Assembly: GCA_030837225.1 (NCBI GenBank)
Contig: JAUPKX010000015.1
Span: forward strand, 1-55,858
Direction: 5' to 3'
From: Patescibacteria group bacterium
GTDB taxonomy: Bacteria > Patescibacteriota > Minisyncoccia > Phycocordibacterales > Phycocordibacteraceae
Length of the DNA stretch: 55,858 nucleotides
Shown here: one piece after another, positions 1-5,399 of the stretch
Numbering within the stretch: position 1 is the first letter of the stretch
How the letters are laid out: every line of letters starts with the position of its first letter
The notes under the pieces: generated by a model
Database searches by the model: none
What the model saw: the letters and a program-made list of their open reading frames with translations, nothing else
Told to the model about the DNA's origin: nothing
Position numbers and translations under genes: made by a program

Positions 1-245
1 ACGATGGTTACGGCAGCGCGGTTAGCGCGTGGCGCCATGTTTGAGCCGGACCAGATAAGGTCTTCACTGCGCTTCCCGCGCATCGACTTCATGGACTGCT
101 CTCCAAGTGCGAAACGGAAGGCTTCTGCGACATTACTCTTTCCGGATCCGTTCGGTCCGACGACGCTCGTCACCGACGACGAGAAATCAAGCACGGTTTT
201 CCGCGCAAAGGACTTGAACCCAGCGATCTCGAGCCGCTTAAGCAT
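1..245 (-). CDS. smc: Chromosome segregation ATPase SMC, N-terminal fragment (cut by window edge)
   Basis: The minus strand from ATG at 245 reads MLKRLEIAGFKSFARKTVLD and then the Walker A motif GPNGSGKSN at about residues 31-39. This is the N-terminal ATPase lobe of SMC, which works with ScpAB in chromosome organisation. Only 81 codons lie inside the window; the coiled coil, hinge and C-terminal lobe are beyond position 1. RecF/RecN-type ATPases have similar starts, but the 'KRLEIAGFKSFA' opening and the following S-M-R-G-K segment fit SMC best. It follows rnc and a membrane protein on the same strand; rnc-smc neighbourhood is common in bacteria. A terminator-like hairpin at 269-300 suggests separate transcription. 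Confidence 0.93.
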   Translation of the reverse strand, partial: MLKRLEIAGFKSFARKTVLDFSSSVTSVVGPNGSGKSNVAEAFRFALGEQSMKSMRGKRSEDLIWSGSNMAPRANRAAVTI

Positions 246-268
246 TTAGAAATAGTATAGCGCATGAA

Positions 269-300
269 AAGCCGCCCCATCCTTTCGGATGGAGCGGCTT
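269..300 (-). terminator. Intrinsic terminator downstream of the membrane-protein gene
   Basis: A 14-bp stem with one mismatch and a 4-base loop (AAGCCGC...GCGGCTT) lies between the stop of the 316-669 gene and smc. Read on the minus strand it is followed by TTTTC, so it probably ends the rnc/membrane-protein transcript. Confidence 0.75.
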
Positions 301-315
301 AGTCCGAGGAGGCGC

Positions 316-669
316 TTAGGGCGCCTGCACGAATATGACCATGAGCAACCCGGCGCCCGTTAAGGCCGGCGCCACAAAGGTGTGGTCGGGATAGAAGTAC
401 CCGATGACGGCCGTGATTACCACGACAGCCACCGAAGAGAGGGCAGCGAATGCTGCACGAACCAGCGTGAAGTGACGACCGTCCTCTTGCGGCGGCCACG
501 TCATGCAGCCGAGCGGGATACCGAGCAGCAGCGCCGCACCGGCGAACATAAAGAATACTGCGTTTTCAGCAGTCTGCTTCCCGATGTAGTACACGAGCAC
601 GATGGCCAGCACGGTGCCTGCAAGTTGCAAAAGGCCCCTTCTTTCTGTGGCTCTATCTTCCTCTTCCAT
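316..669 (-). CDS. Small multi-pass membrane protein of unknown function
   Basis: A 117-residue protein starting MEEEDRATERRG. The ATG at 669 is chosen over the upstream one at 717 because AAGGA sits seven bases before it. After a charged N terminus there are about four hydrophobic stretches (LLQLAGTVLAIVLVYYIG, AVFFMFAGAALLLGIPLG, AAFAALSSVAVVVITAVIG and a C-terminal one), so it is an integral membrane protein. No catalytic motif is visible and I do not recognise the family. It follows rnc on the same strand with a 72-base gap and is closed by a terminator at 269-300. The overlapping ORFs in other frames lack such a pattern. Confidence 0.7.
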   Translation of the reverse strand: MEEEDRATERRGLLQLAGTVLAIVLVYYIGKQTAENAVFFMFAGAALLLGIPLGCMTWPPQEDGRHFTLVRAAFAALSSVAVVVITAVIGYFYPDHTFVAPALTGAGLLMVIFVQAP

Positions 670-741
670 GAGGTATCCTTCCCTAAAAAGCGTCCCGCTA
701 CGTGGGGCCGCGGCCAATATCTACAATGTATTATACCGTAT

Positions 742-1428
742 CTAATCGATTCGGTCTAGTGCTGCTTGAGCTGCAGCTTGTTCTGCCTCCTGCTTGCTCT
801 TCCCGTCTCCACGCGCAACTTCCGTATCGGCAAGGAATACTCCAACCGTGAACTGCTTGTCGTGGTCCGGTCCGGTCTCGGACAGGGTCTTGTAGGTTGG
901 CGTCGTACTCTTCTTGTCCTGTGCAACCTCCTGGAATTGACTCTTCGCATCCTGCCACGTTCGATTCTTCAAAACGAGATCTATCTTCGGATAGAGATTC
1001 GCAGCCACAAACTTCTCTGCAGCCTCGTATCCCTGGTCGAGGTAGACGGCACCCAGTATTGCCTCAAACGCATTCGCAAGGATGATCTGGCGTGCGCGGC
1101 CGGTGTCTTTCTTCTCGCCCTTGGACAAAAGAAGCATATCGTTAACGCCGAGACCTTCTGCGGTCTCCGCAAGCGAGTACGTGTTCACGAGTGCTGCACG
1201 GTACGCCGTGAGGTCGCCCTCAGGCTTGTTCGGGAACTTCGTAAAGAGAAAATGCGTAACCGCGAGCTCAAGAACGGCGTCGCCAAGGAACTCAAGTCGC
1301 TCGTTATGGCTTCCTGACGAGGTGCGATTCTCGTTCAGGTACGAACGATGCGTCAACGCCTCGATAAGAAGGTCGAGGTTCTTGAAAGCTACACCGAGTT
1401 TTTCGCTATGCGCGATAAAATCAGACAT
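742..1428 (-). CDS. rnc: Ribonuclease III
   Basis: A 228-residue double-strand-specific RNase that processes rRNA precursors and structured mRNAs. The RNase III signature NERLEFLGDAVLEL is at residues 42-55, with metal-binding candidates E46, D50 and E122. The position equivalent to E. coli D114 is N119, a change I would not expect to abolish activity but cannot assess. The dsRNA-binding domain occupies about residues 158-226 (DAKSQFQEV near its start, GDGKSKQEAEQAAA near its end). Length is normal for the family. The -10 hexamer TATAAT lies exactly six bases before the ATG, implying a leaderless mRNA. The NusB-Nudix gene is upstream on the same strand, 35 bases away. Confidence 0.97.
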   Translation of the reverse strand: MSDFIAHSEKLGVAFKNLDLLIEALTHRSYLNENRTSSGSHNERLEFLGDAVLELAVTHFLFTKFPNKPEGDLTAYRAALVNTYSLAETAEGLGVNDMLLLSKGEKKDTGRARQIILANAFEAILGAVYLDQGYEAAEKFVAANLYPKIDLVLKNRTWQDAKSQFQEVAQDKKSTTPTYKTLSETGPDHDKQFTVGVFLADTEVARGDGKSKQEAEQAAAQAALDRID

Positions 1429-1434
1429 AGCCGC

Positions 1435-1462
1435 ATTATACCAGAATATTGTGTAATGTGAA
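1435..1462 (-). promoter_or_regulatory. rnc promoter, leaderless type
   Basis: On the minus strand a perfect TATAAT (1435-1440) is followed by GCGGCT and then the rnc ATG. TTCACA is 16 bases upstream at 1457-1462. Transcription starting about seven bases after the -10 box would begin at the start codon. Confidence 0.6.
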
Positions 1463-1463
1463 C

Positions 1464-2357
1464 CTAGCGTCCTTTATCCAAAAGCTTCTGTACTGCCTCA
1501 GTAACAATAGGAAGCATGTCGTCATAGAAGTTAAGTTCGAGAATGTCCGTAAGCCGGAACCAGCGCGCGTCGTCGAGACCGCCCTTCTTCTCGAGCGTGA
1601 GCTCCATGTACGGAGACTCAGCGAGGAAATACGTGACGTGCTTGCGCATCTTTCCCTTCTCGGGATGCGAGGCAATATATTCGTTCTCCCCGATCTTATC
1701 TTTGATGACTGCCGGAAGACCTAGCTCGTCCTTGAGTCCCTCGATAGTTCCCTCCTCAACACTCATACCGGTCGGGATCTTTCCCTTAGACAAGGTCCAG
1801 TGTCCAAACACATCATGGACGAGCGCAAGATAGTACTGTCCCTCGTGATACGCATAGACAATCGCGCCGCCAAGCTCCTCTACGGGAAGATCCTCACGCC
1901 GTACGCGTTCCTTCTTCCCCGTCTCTTCTTTTCCTGGCTCGCCGAGTTCCTTATAGACGGCACCAAGGACACCGTTCACAAAACGACCCGAGGAGTCGCC
2001 ACCAAATACTTTCGCAAGCTCAATAGCTTCGTTGATGGCAACCTTTGCAGGGACCTGAGAACGGTCTGCAAACAGAAGTTCGTAAAGACCAATGCGCAGA
2101 ATGTTTCTATCTACCGGCGCAATGCGCTCAAGAGGCCAATCCGGCGCTGCTTTTGTTATAACGAGATCGAGGTCCGCGCGCTTGGCGAGGACACCTTGAA
2201 GGAGAGCTTCCATGAATGGCCGGTCGGTATCGTCTCCACCGAACTCTTCGACGTTGCGCTGGAGTGCGGCAGTTGCTTCCGCATCACTACGGTAAGACGT
2301 ATCCCACTCGAAGAGAGTCTGGAGGACGACGGAACGGGCGAGATGTCGGTTGGCCAT
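1464..2357 (-). CDS. nusB: NusB antitermination domain fused to a Nudix-like domain
   Basis: A 297-residue fusion. Residues 1-140 are a NusB domain (N-terminal RHLARSVVLQTLFEWD; later PVDRNILRIGLYELL and PAKVAINEAIELAK), which in other bacteria binds boxA RNA with NusE/S10 in rRNA antitermination. A charged linker (about 141-157) leads to a Nudix fold at about 160-297. The Nudix box aligns over KGKIPTGMSVEEG and TIEGLKDELGL, but the catalytic REUXEE core reads EGLKDE: both the Arg and the first catalytic Glu are lost. It may therefore bind rather than hydrolyse nucleotides. A TATACT box lies 21 bases before the ATG. The order nusB-rnc-smc is sensible for RNA processing. Confidence 0.9.
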   Translation of the reverse strand: MANRHLARSVVLQTLFEWDTSYRSDAEATAALQRNVEEFGGDDTDRPFMEALLQGVLAKRADLDLVITKAAPDWPLERIAPVDRNILRIGLYELLFADRSQVPAKVAINEAIELAKVFGGDSSGRFVNGVLGAVYKELGEPGKEETGKKERVRREDLPVEELGGAIVYAYHEGQYYLALVHDVFGHWTLSKGKIPTGMSVEEGTIEGLKDELGLPAVIKDKIGENEYIASHPEKGKMRKHVTYFLAESPYMELTLEKKGGLDDARWFRLTDILELNFYDDMLPIVTEAVQKLLDKGR

Positions 2358-2395
2358 GTATGGAAAGAGCTTCAGTACAGTATACAGACAAAAGC

Positions 2396-2422
2396 ACAGG
2401 ACCCGCCATAGGCGGGTCCTGT
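2396..2422 (-). terminator. Intrinsic terminator after rpmF
   Basis: A perfect 12-bp inverted repeat with a 3-base loop (ACAGGACCCGCC/GGCGGGTCCTGT) lies just after the bL32 stop. On the minus strand it is followed by GCTTTTG; the plus strand also has a T run, so it could act both ways. Confidence 0.8.
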
Positions 2423-2441
2423 GTATATCTTTTTGAAAAGC

Positions 2442-2807
2442 TTACGCGGTACCTCCGAATCCAGAACGTGTTGTTGAACGACCCTTCGTGCTCTTGTCTA
2501 GGATCGAACCCTTCTTCACTTCCTTCTTCGCCTCCATGGCCTGCATATCGTTCTTCTGTACTTCAGGGCTGGTGTCTGCGACTTCTACCTGAGAGCGTTC
2601 GCCGCGACCTTCCTTCTTGTTCTTCGTAACCTTTACGATAGGTGCTGCAATCTGCTTGCCCCTATACATACCGGTTGCCTCGTCAATACGGTGTGGGAGC
2701 CTAAGGTTGCCCGACACCTTGTCAGTAACAATAGCCCCGTCCACAAGCGCGTGATGGCTGCGGCGGTTCTTGGTATGCGAACTAGTGTGGCGCATTCGTA
2801 CGGTCAT
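2442..2807 (-). CDS. rpmF: Large ribosomal subunit protein bL32, with long C-terminal extension
   Basis: Residues 1-54 match bL32: MTVRMRHTSSHTKNRRSHHA, then NLRLPHRIDEATGMYRGKQI, corresponding to the LPHR...G.Y.G end of the family. The two zinc-binding cysteine pairs of many bL32 proteins are absent (the equivalent stretches are DKVSG and DEATG), so this is the zinc-independent form. bL32 is usually about 57-60 residues; this one has 121. The extra 65 residues are lysine- and glutamate-rich and low-complexity (TKNKKEGRGERSQ, MEAKKEVKKG), ending with STTRSGFGGTA. The tail has no recognisable domain and could interact with rRNA or a partner. A -10-like TATGAT lies at about 2822-2827 upstream. 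Confidence 0.85.
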   Translation of the reverse strand: MTVRMRHTSSHTKNRRSHHALVDGAIVTDKVSGNLRLPHRIDEATGMYRGKQIAAPIVKVTKNKKEGRGERSQVEVADTSPEVQKNDMQAMEAKKEVKKGSILDKSTKGRSTTRSGFGGTA

Positions 2808-2867
2808 AGTGGGAATACCTTATCATAGGGGCTCTATAAACGGAAGCGCACTGAAGGGCCTTTGTTT

Positions 2868-3140
2868 TAGGGGGTTCTGGTGGTACTAAGAAGAGGTGCC
2901 TTGCCCTTCTCCACAGGAGCCCATCCTGCGATCGGCAGCACAGCAGCCCACCCTACTACAGGGTAAAGGTTAGTCGCCAAAACAGAGGATCTGGCGATGC
3001 AGAATACAGTCACTTCAGTCGTTCGGGGCGTCGGTGAGGAGGAACTGCTCATTTTAACGTCGCGGTATTCTCCGCGCATGCACGATCCGGGGTAGTCGTG
3101 GTGCTGACTGCCCCGGTGCACCTTTCTAAGCACCACCGTC
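2868..3140. ncRNA. Candidate structured non-coding RNA, class and strand unresolved
   Basis: This almost 400-base gap between rpmF and rnhB has no convincing gene but is rich in base-pairing. A long-range helix joins about 2878-2900 with 3114-3137 (GGTGGT.CT.AGAA.AGGTGC against GCACCTTTCTAAGCACCACC, few mismatches). Inside it are perfect or near-perfect hairpins: 2951-2963 (CCCT/AGGG), 2976-2997 (CGCCA/TGGCG), 3061-3076 (CGCGG/CCGCG) and 3087-3116 (CCGGGG.AGTC/GACT.CCCCGG). Size and closure would fit RNase P RNA, and a minus-strand stretch CGGAGAATACCGCG resembles a conserved RNase P segment, but I cannot find a convincing P4 helix. tmRNA is disfavoured: no T-loop or tag sequence is seen. Which strand is transcribed is unknown. 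Confidence 0.4.
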
Positions 3141-3170
3141 CTTGAGCGAGACCATCCGTTCGGACAAAAC

Positions 3171-3202
3171 GAGGGCGCGTTGGCAACTGCCGATGCGCCC
3201 TC
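3171..3202 (-). terminator. Intrinsic terminator after rnhB
   Basis: An 8-bp GC-rich stem (GAGGGCGC/GCGCCCTC) whose arms are extended by internal TGGCA/TGCCG pairing lies four bases past the rnhB stop. The minus strand continues CGTTTTG. The plus strand continues CCTTTATAT, so it might also end a plus-strand RNA at 2868-3140. Confidence 0.7.
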
Positions 3203-3205
3203 CCT

Positions 3206-3781
3206 TTATATATGTATGAACGATCGCCGGTGCTCCTCGATCATGCCATACTCCCGGATCGCTTCCATGTGCGCTTTCGTACCGTATCCTTTGTGTGACC
3301 TAAATCCATAGAGAGGATATGCGGCGTCTGCTTTTAGCATCACCCGGTCTCTGGTTACCTTTGCAGCTACAGACGCGAGCATGATGGAAGGAATGAGTCC
3401 GTCTCCCCCGATTACGGTCTCTTGAGTGTATTCGCTTGGAGCCTTAAGAGACCCGTCGAGCCATACCTTCCCTTCTTCGGGATTTGGGAGGAGCTTCCGT
3501 ACCCCACGATCAAGCGCATGGCGCACCGCATACGCGATACCTTTGTCGTCTATCATGCGCGCACTCGAAAGACACACAACGGCACTTACGTTCCCTGCCT
3601 TCATCTCTTGCTGCAGAATCTTAAAAAGCAACTCCCGCTTCTTCTCGGAAAGTTTCTTCGAATCATTAAGCCCTGGGAATGCCGCGAGGATGTCGTACCC
3701 CTCCCTAACCGCAACAACCCCAACCGCAACAGGGCCCGCTAAGGGCCCGCGCCCCGCCTCATCAACACCGACAAGAATCAT
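3206..3781 (-). CDS. rnhB: Ribonuclease HII
   Basis: A 191-residue enzyme that removes single ribonucleotides and RNA primers from DNA-RNA hybrids. The N-terminal signature GVDEAGRGPLAGP places the catalytic D7 and E8. The third acidic residue is D109 in VWLDGS, and the fourth is in the ASVAAKVTRDR segment (D145). Length is normal. It starts three bases after the stop of the preceding pilin gene (3784-4293) on the same strand, with AGGT just before the ATG, so it is probably co-transcribed with the pilin cassettes although unrelated in function. A terminator follows at 3171-3202. Confidence 0.96.
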   Translation of the reverse strand: MILVGVDEAGRGPLAGPVAVGVVAVREGYDILAAFPGLNDSKKLSEKKRELLFKILQQEMKAGNVSAVVCLSSARMIDDKGIAYAVRHALDRGVRKLLPNPEEGKVWLDGSLKAPSEYTQETVIGGDGLIPSIMLASVAAKVTRDRVMLKADAAYPLYGFRSHKGYGTKAHMEAIREYGMIEEHRRSFIHI

Positions 3782-3783
3782 AC

Positions 3784-4293
3784 CTACCGTGATCGATTCC
3801 CCACCGTTACAGTGCCGTTTCCGTAGTTAAAGACCGTACCGTCGCATGCAGTACTCCCTGGACTTGTCTTTACACCTTCCGGACGCCATACGATCATGTA
3901 CCACCCAAGATCACACCCATAGCTTCGAGAATAATAGGAGAAGGCATATACGCCGGCAGTATAGGGCCAACCACCGGTACTTTGATTCGGGTCACGCGGC
4001 AGCTGCGCCATATAGGGTGCGAGTGCGGTCTGGAAAGTGGCCCAACTACTGTCGGTGCTTGTGGTCCAACCCGAATTAGGTTCAGAGGCACCTCCCGAGG
4101 CTGGGTACTGCCCGTAGTCGAGATAGTAGAGCTCGAGTGCGTTCCTCAGTTGATTTATCGCTGCGGCACGGTTCGCGTCTCGCGCTTTCGCACGTGCGGT
4201 GTTAAGCGAAACGAGCACCACCGACGACAGAACGCCGATGATGGCAATCACCACAAGAAGCTCTATGAGGGTAAAACCGCGTTTACGGTGCAT
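3784..4293 (-). CDS. Type IV prepilin-like protein (cassette A)
   Basis: A 169-residue protein with the class III signal [18 protein letters not shown], cleaved by prepilin peptidase after Gly and methylated on Phe in known systems; E5 of the mature protein is present. The hydrophobic alpha1-N helix runs to [16 protein letters not shown]. The remaining roughly 110 residues are variable, aromatic-rich and contain two cysteines (SYGCDLG and TACDG) that could form a C-terminal loop. The start at 4293 overlaps the end of the partner gene 4283-4537 by 11 bases, showing translational coupling. No pilus ATPase, platform or peptidase gene is in the window, so whether it builds a pilus or a pseudopilus is open. 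Confidence 0.93.
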   Translation of the reverse strand: MHRKRGFTLIELLVVIAIIGVLSSVVLVSLNTARAKARDANRAAAINQLRNALELYYLDYGQYPASGGASEPNSGWTTSTDSSWATFQTALAPYMAQLPRDPNQSTGGWPYTAGVYAFSYYSRSYGCDLGWYMIVWRPEGVKTSPGSTACDGTVFNYGNGTVTVGNRSR

Positions 4294-4537
4294 AGGATCC
4301 GGTTGGGAGTGGTGCAGCGGGTGCCACAAGCGGGATTTCTTTCTCCCGCATGAGAAGCGGTACGGCAATCGCCAAAATAACTGCAGCAACGACAACACCG
4401 ACAAGGACTGTCTGTGCCCCCTTCGCATCCTTGGCAAATCCCCACCTCATCACAAGACCTACAAGGGCCGCCTGCGAGCTGCGAACCTGTGGTATCGGTG
4501 CGAGCGTACTCTCCTCGTCAAACGAGACTTCACTCAT
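4283..4537 (-). CDS. Small single-TM partner protein of pilin cassette A (RWGFAKD family)
   Basis: An 84-residue protein of a family seen five times in this window. An acidic N terminus (VSFDEE) and a Pro/Ser linker lead to the signature [13 protein letters not shown] at about residues 29-41. One TM helix ([20 protein letters not shown]) and a short Pro/Ala tail follow. It lies directly upstream of, and overlaps, the pilin gene 3784-4293. The charged N terminus is predicted cytoplasmic. Recurrent pairing suggests a role in pilin assembly, chaperoning or membrane handling, but that is inference; I know no named family with this signature. A TATAGT box lies eight bases before the ATG. Confidence 0.85.
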   Translation of the reverse strand: MSEVSFDEESTLAPIPQVRSSQAALVGLVMRWGFAKDAKGAQTVLVGVVVAAVILAIAVPLLMREKEIPLVAPAAPLPTGSYAP

Positions 4538-4558
4538 ATAAGGAAACTATAGCATTGG

Positions 4559-5035
4559 CTACTTCCATATACCGGTTGTTGAATCATACATAGTGCAGGT
4601 AAATCCTTGCGAACCGCGACAGAGACCGACATTTGATGTACCGCAGCTCCCAGACCAGCCTGGGTAATACCCGCAGTGCATAAGGTTTCCGTTATACGTA
4701 CTCGTGAGATACATCAAGTTCTCAGCTCCACTCACCCATGCGTATTGATACAGTACCCATCCCTCAGGCGGTCTTGGCCAGGTAACGGATGCATAGGACC
4801 CAATTGTGCAAATCGCATTCGTCGGGGCCGTCGCAGAATTCGGCGCGACCAACTTCCCTCCATCAAGGTCGCATCCAACAATCGCACTCAGAAGTGAGCT
4901 TCCGTATGTTTGAATACCAGCATTCTTTGCTTTCGTACGCGCCGTGTTCAATGACGCGAGCACCACCGACGACAGAACGCCGATGATAGCGATCACGACG
5001 AGGAGCTCGATCAGGGTGAACCCGCGTTGTCTCAT
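4559..5035 (-). CDS. Type IV prepilin-like protein (cassette B)
   Basis: A 158-residue prepilin starting [14 protein letters not shown]. The start at 5035 is chosen because the leader of earlier ORF starts would be far too long. The N-terminal block up to SLNTARTKAKNAG is almost the same as in the other pilins here. The C-terminal part is different: it carries five or more cysteines (VGCDLDG, AICTIG, MHCGYY, SCGTS, GLCRG, FTCTMY), enough for two or three disulfides. It is 13 bases downstream of partner 5049-5303 and 21 bases upstream of cassette A's partner, so cassettes B and A form one co-oriented run ending in rnhB. Confidence 0.92.
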   Translation of the reverse strand: MRQRGFTLIELLVVIAIIGVLSSVVLASLNTARTKAKNAGIQTYGSSLLSAIVGCDLDGGKLVAPNSATAPTNAICTIGSYASVTWPRPPEGWVLYQYAWVSGAENLMYLTSTYNGNLMHCGYYPGWSGSCGTSNVGLCRGSQGFTCTMYDSTTGIWK

Positions 5036-5048
5036 AGTGTTACTGCGC

Positions 5049-5303
5049 CTAACTGGTCGGCCCTGGTATAGCCGTCTGCTCGAGCGGATTAGGTGGTACT
5101 GCTTTAGGACGCAGCGAGCCAAATATGAGCACGAATATCATGGTTGCGAACGCAACAACCGCTATACCAATAAGAAGGTACTCTGCCTGCTTCTCATCTT
5201 TCGCCCATTTCGATCGCACGAGCCATCCGACCATACCTCCCTTCGTCCCTTGCGGGACGCGGGACGACAGTCCTGCTTCTTCACTAAATTGAATGTTAGC
5301 CAT
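5049..5303 (-). CDS. Small single-TM partner protein of pilin cassette B
   Basis: An 84-residue member of the same family as 4283-4537: acidic start (IQFSEE), linker, signature VRSKWAKDEKQA, one TM helix (LLIGIAVVAFATMIFVLIFG) and a Pro-rich tail (VPPNPLEQTAIPGPTS). It is the most divergent copy in the signature (SKWAKDEK instead of RWGFAKDEK). It heads the minus-strand run that continues through pilin B, cassette A and rnhB and is divergent from dnaE, whose start is 96 bases away. A TAGAAT hexamer eight bases before ATG would give a nearly leaderless transcript. Function unknown; the case rests on repeated linkage to pilins. Confidence 0.82.
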   Translation of the reverse strand: MANIQFSEEAGLSSRVPQGTKGGMVGWLVRSKWAKDEKQAEYLLIGIAVVAFATMIFVLIFGSLRPKAVPPNPLEQTAIPGPTS

Positions 5304-5387
5304 ATGACTCTATTCTACCCTGTGCCCGGGTACGATAACCAAATAGGACTGTATAGAGGGGTGCTGTCGTTGGGCATCCCAAGCCGA

Positions 5388-5399
5388 TATACTGTAGGT
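5388..5399 (+). promoter_or_regulatory. dnaE promoter -10, leaderless type
   Basis: TATACT at 5388-5393 is followed by exactly six bases (GTAGGT) and the dnaE ATG at 5400. No clear -35 is seen at 16-18 bases upstream. Confidence 0.55.

Noticed and set aside
2867-3136. An 89-codon minus-strand ORF in the rpmF-rnhB gap
   Set aside because: It has no ribosome site, no family pattern and coincides with the region rich in hairpins; a structured RNA explains the sequence better.
2868-3140. Firm assignment of the structured region as RNase P RNA or tmRNA
   Set aside because: Fragments resemble RNase P on the minus strand, but the P4 strands could not be paired; no tmRNA tag, T-loop or acceptor stem was found.
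4944-5399. An N-terminal extension of DnaE from 4944
   Set aside because: It runs antisense to pilin B and its partner gene, is unlike polymerase sequence, and the PHP domain starts at 5400 behind a TATACT box.
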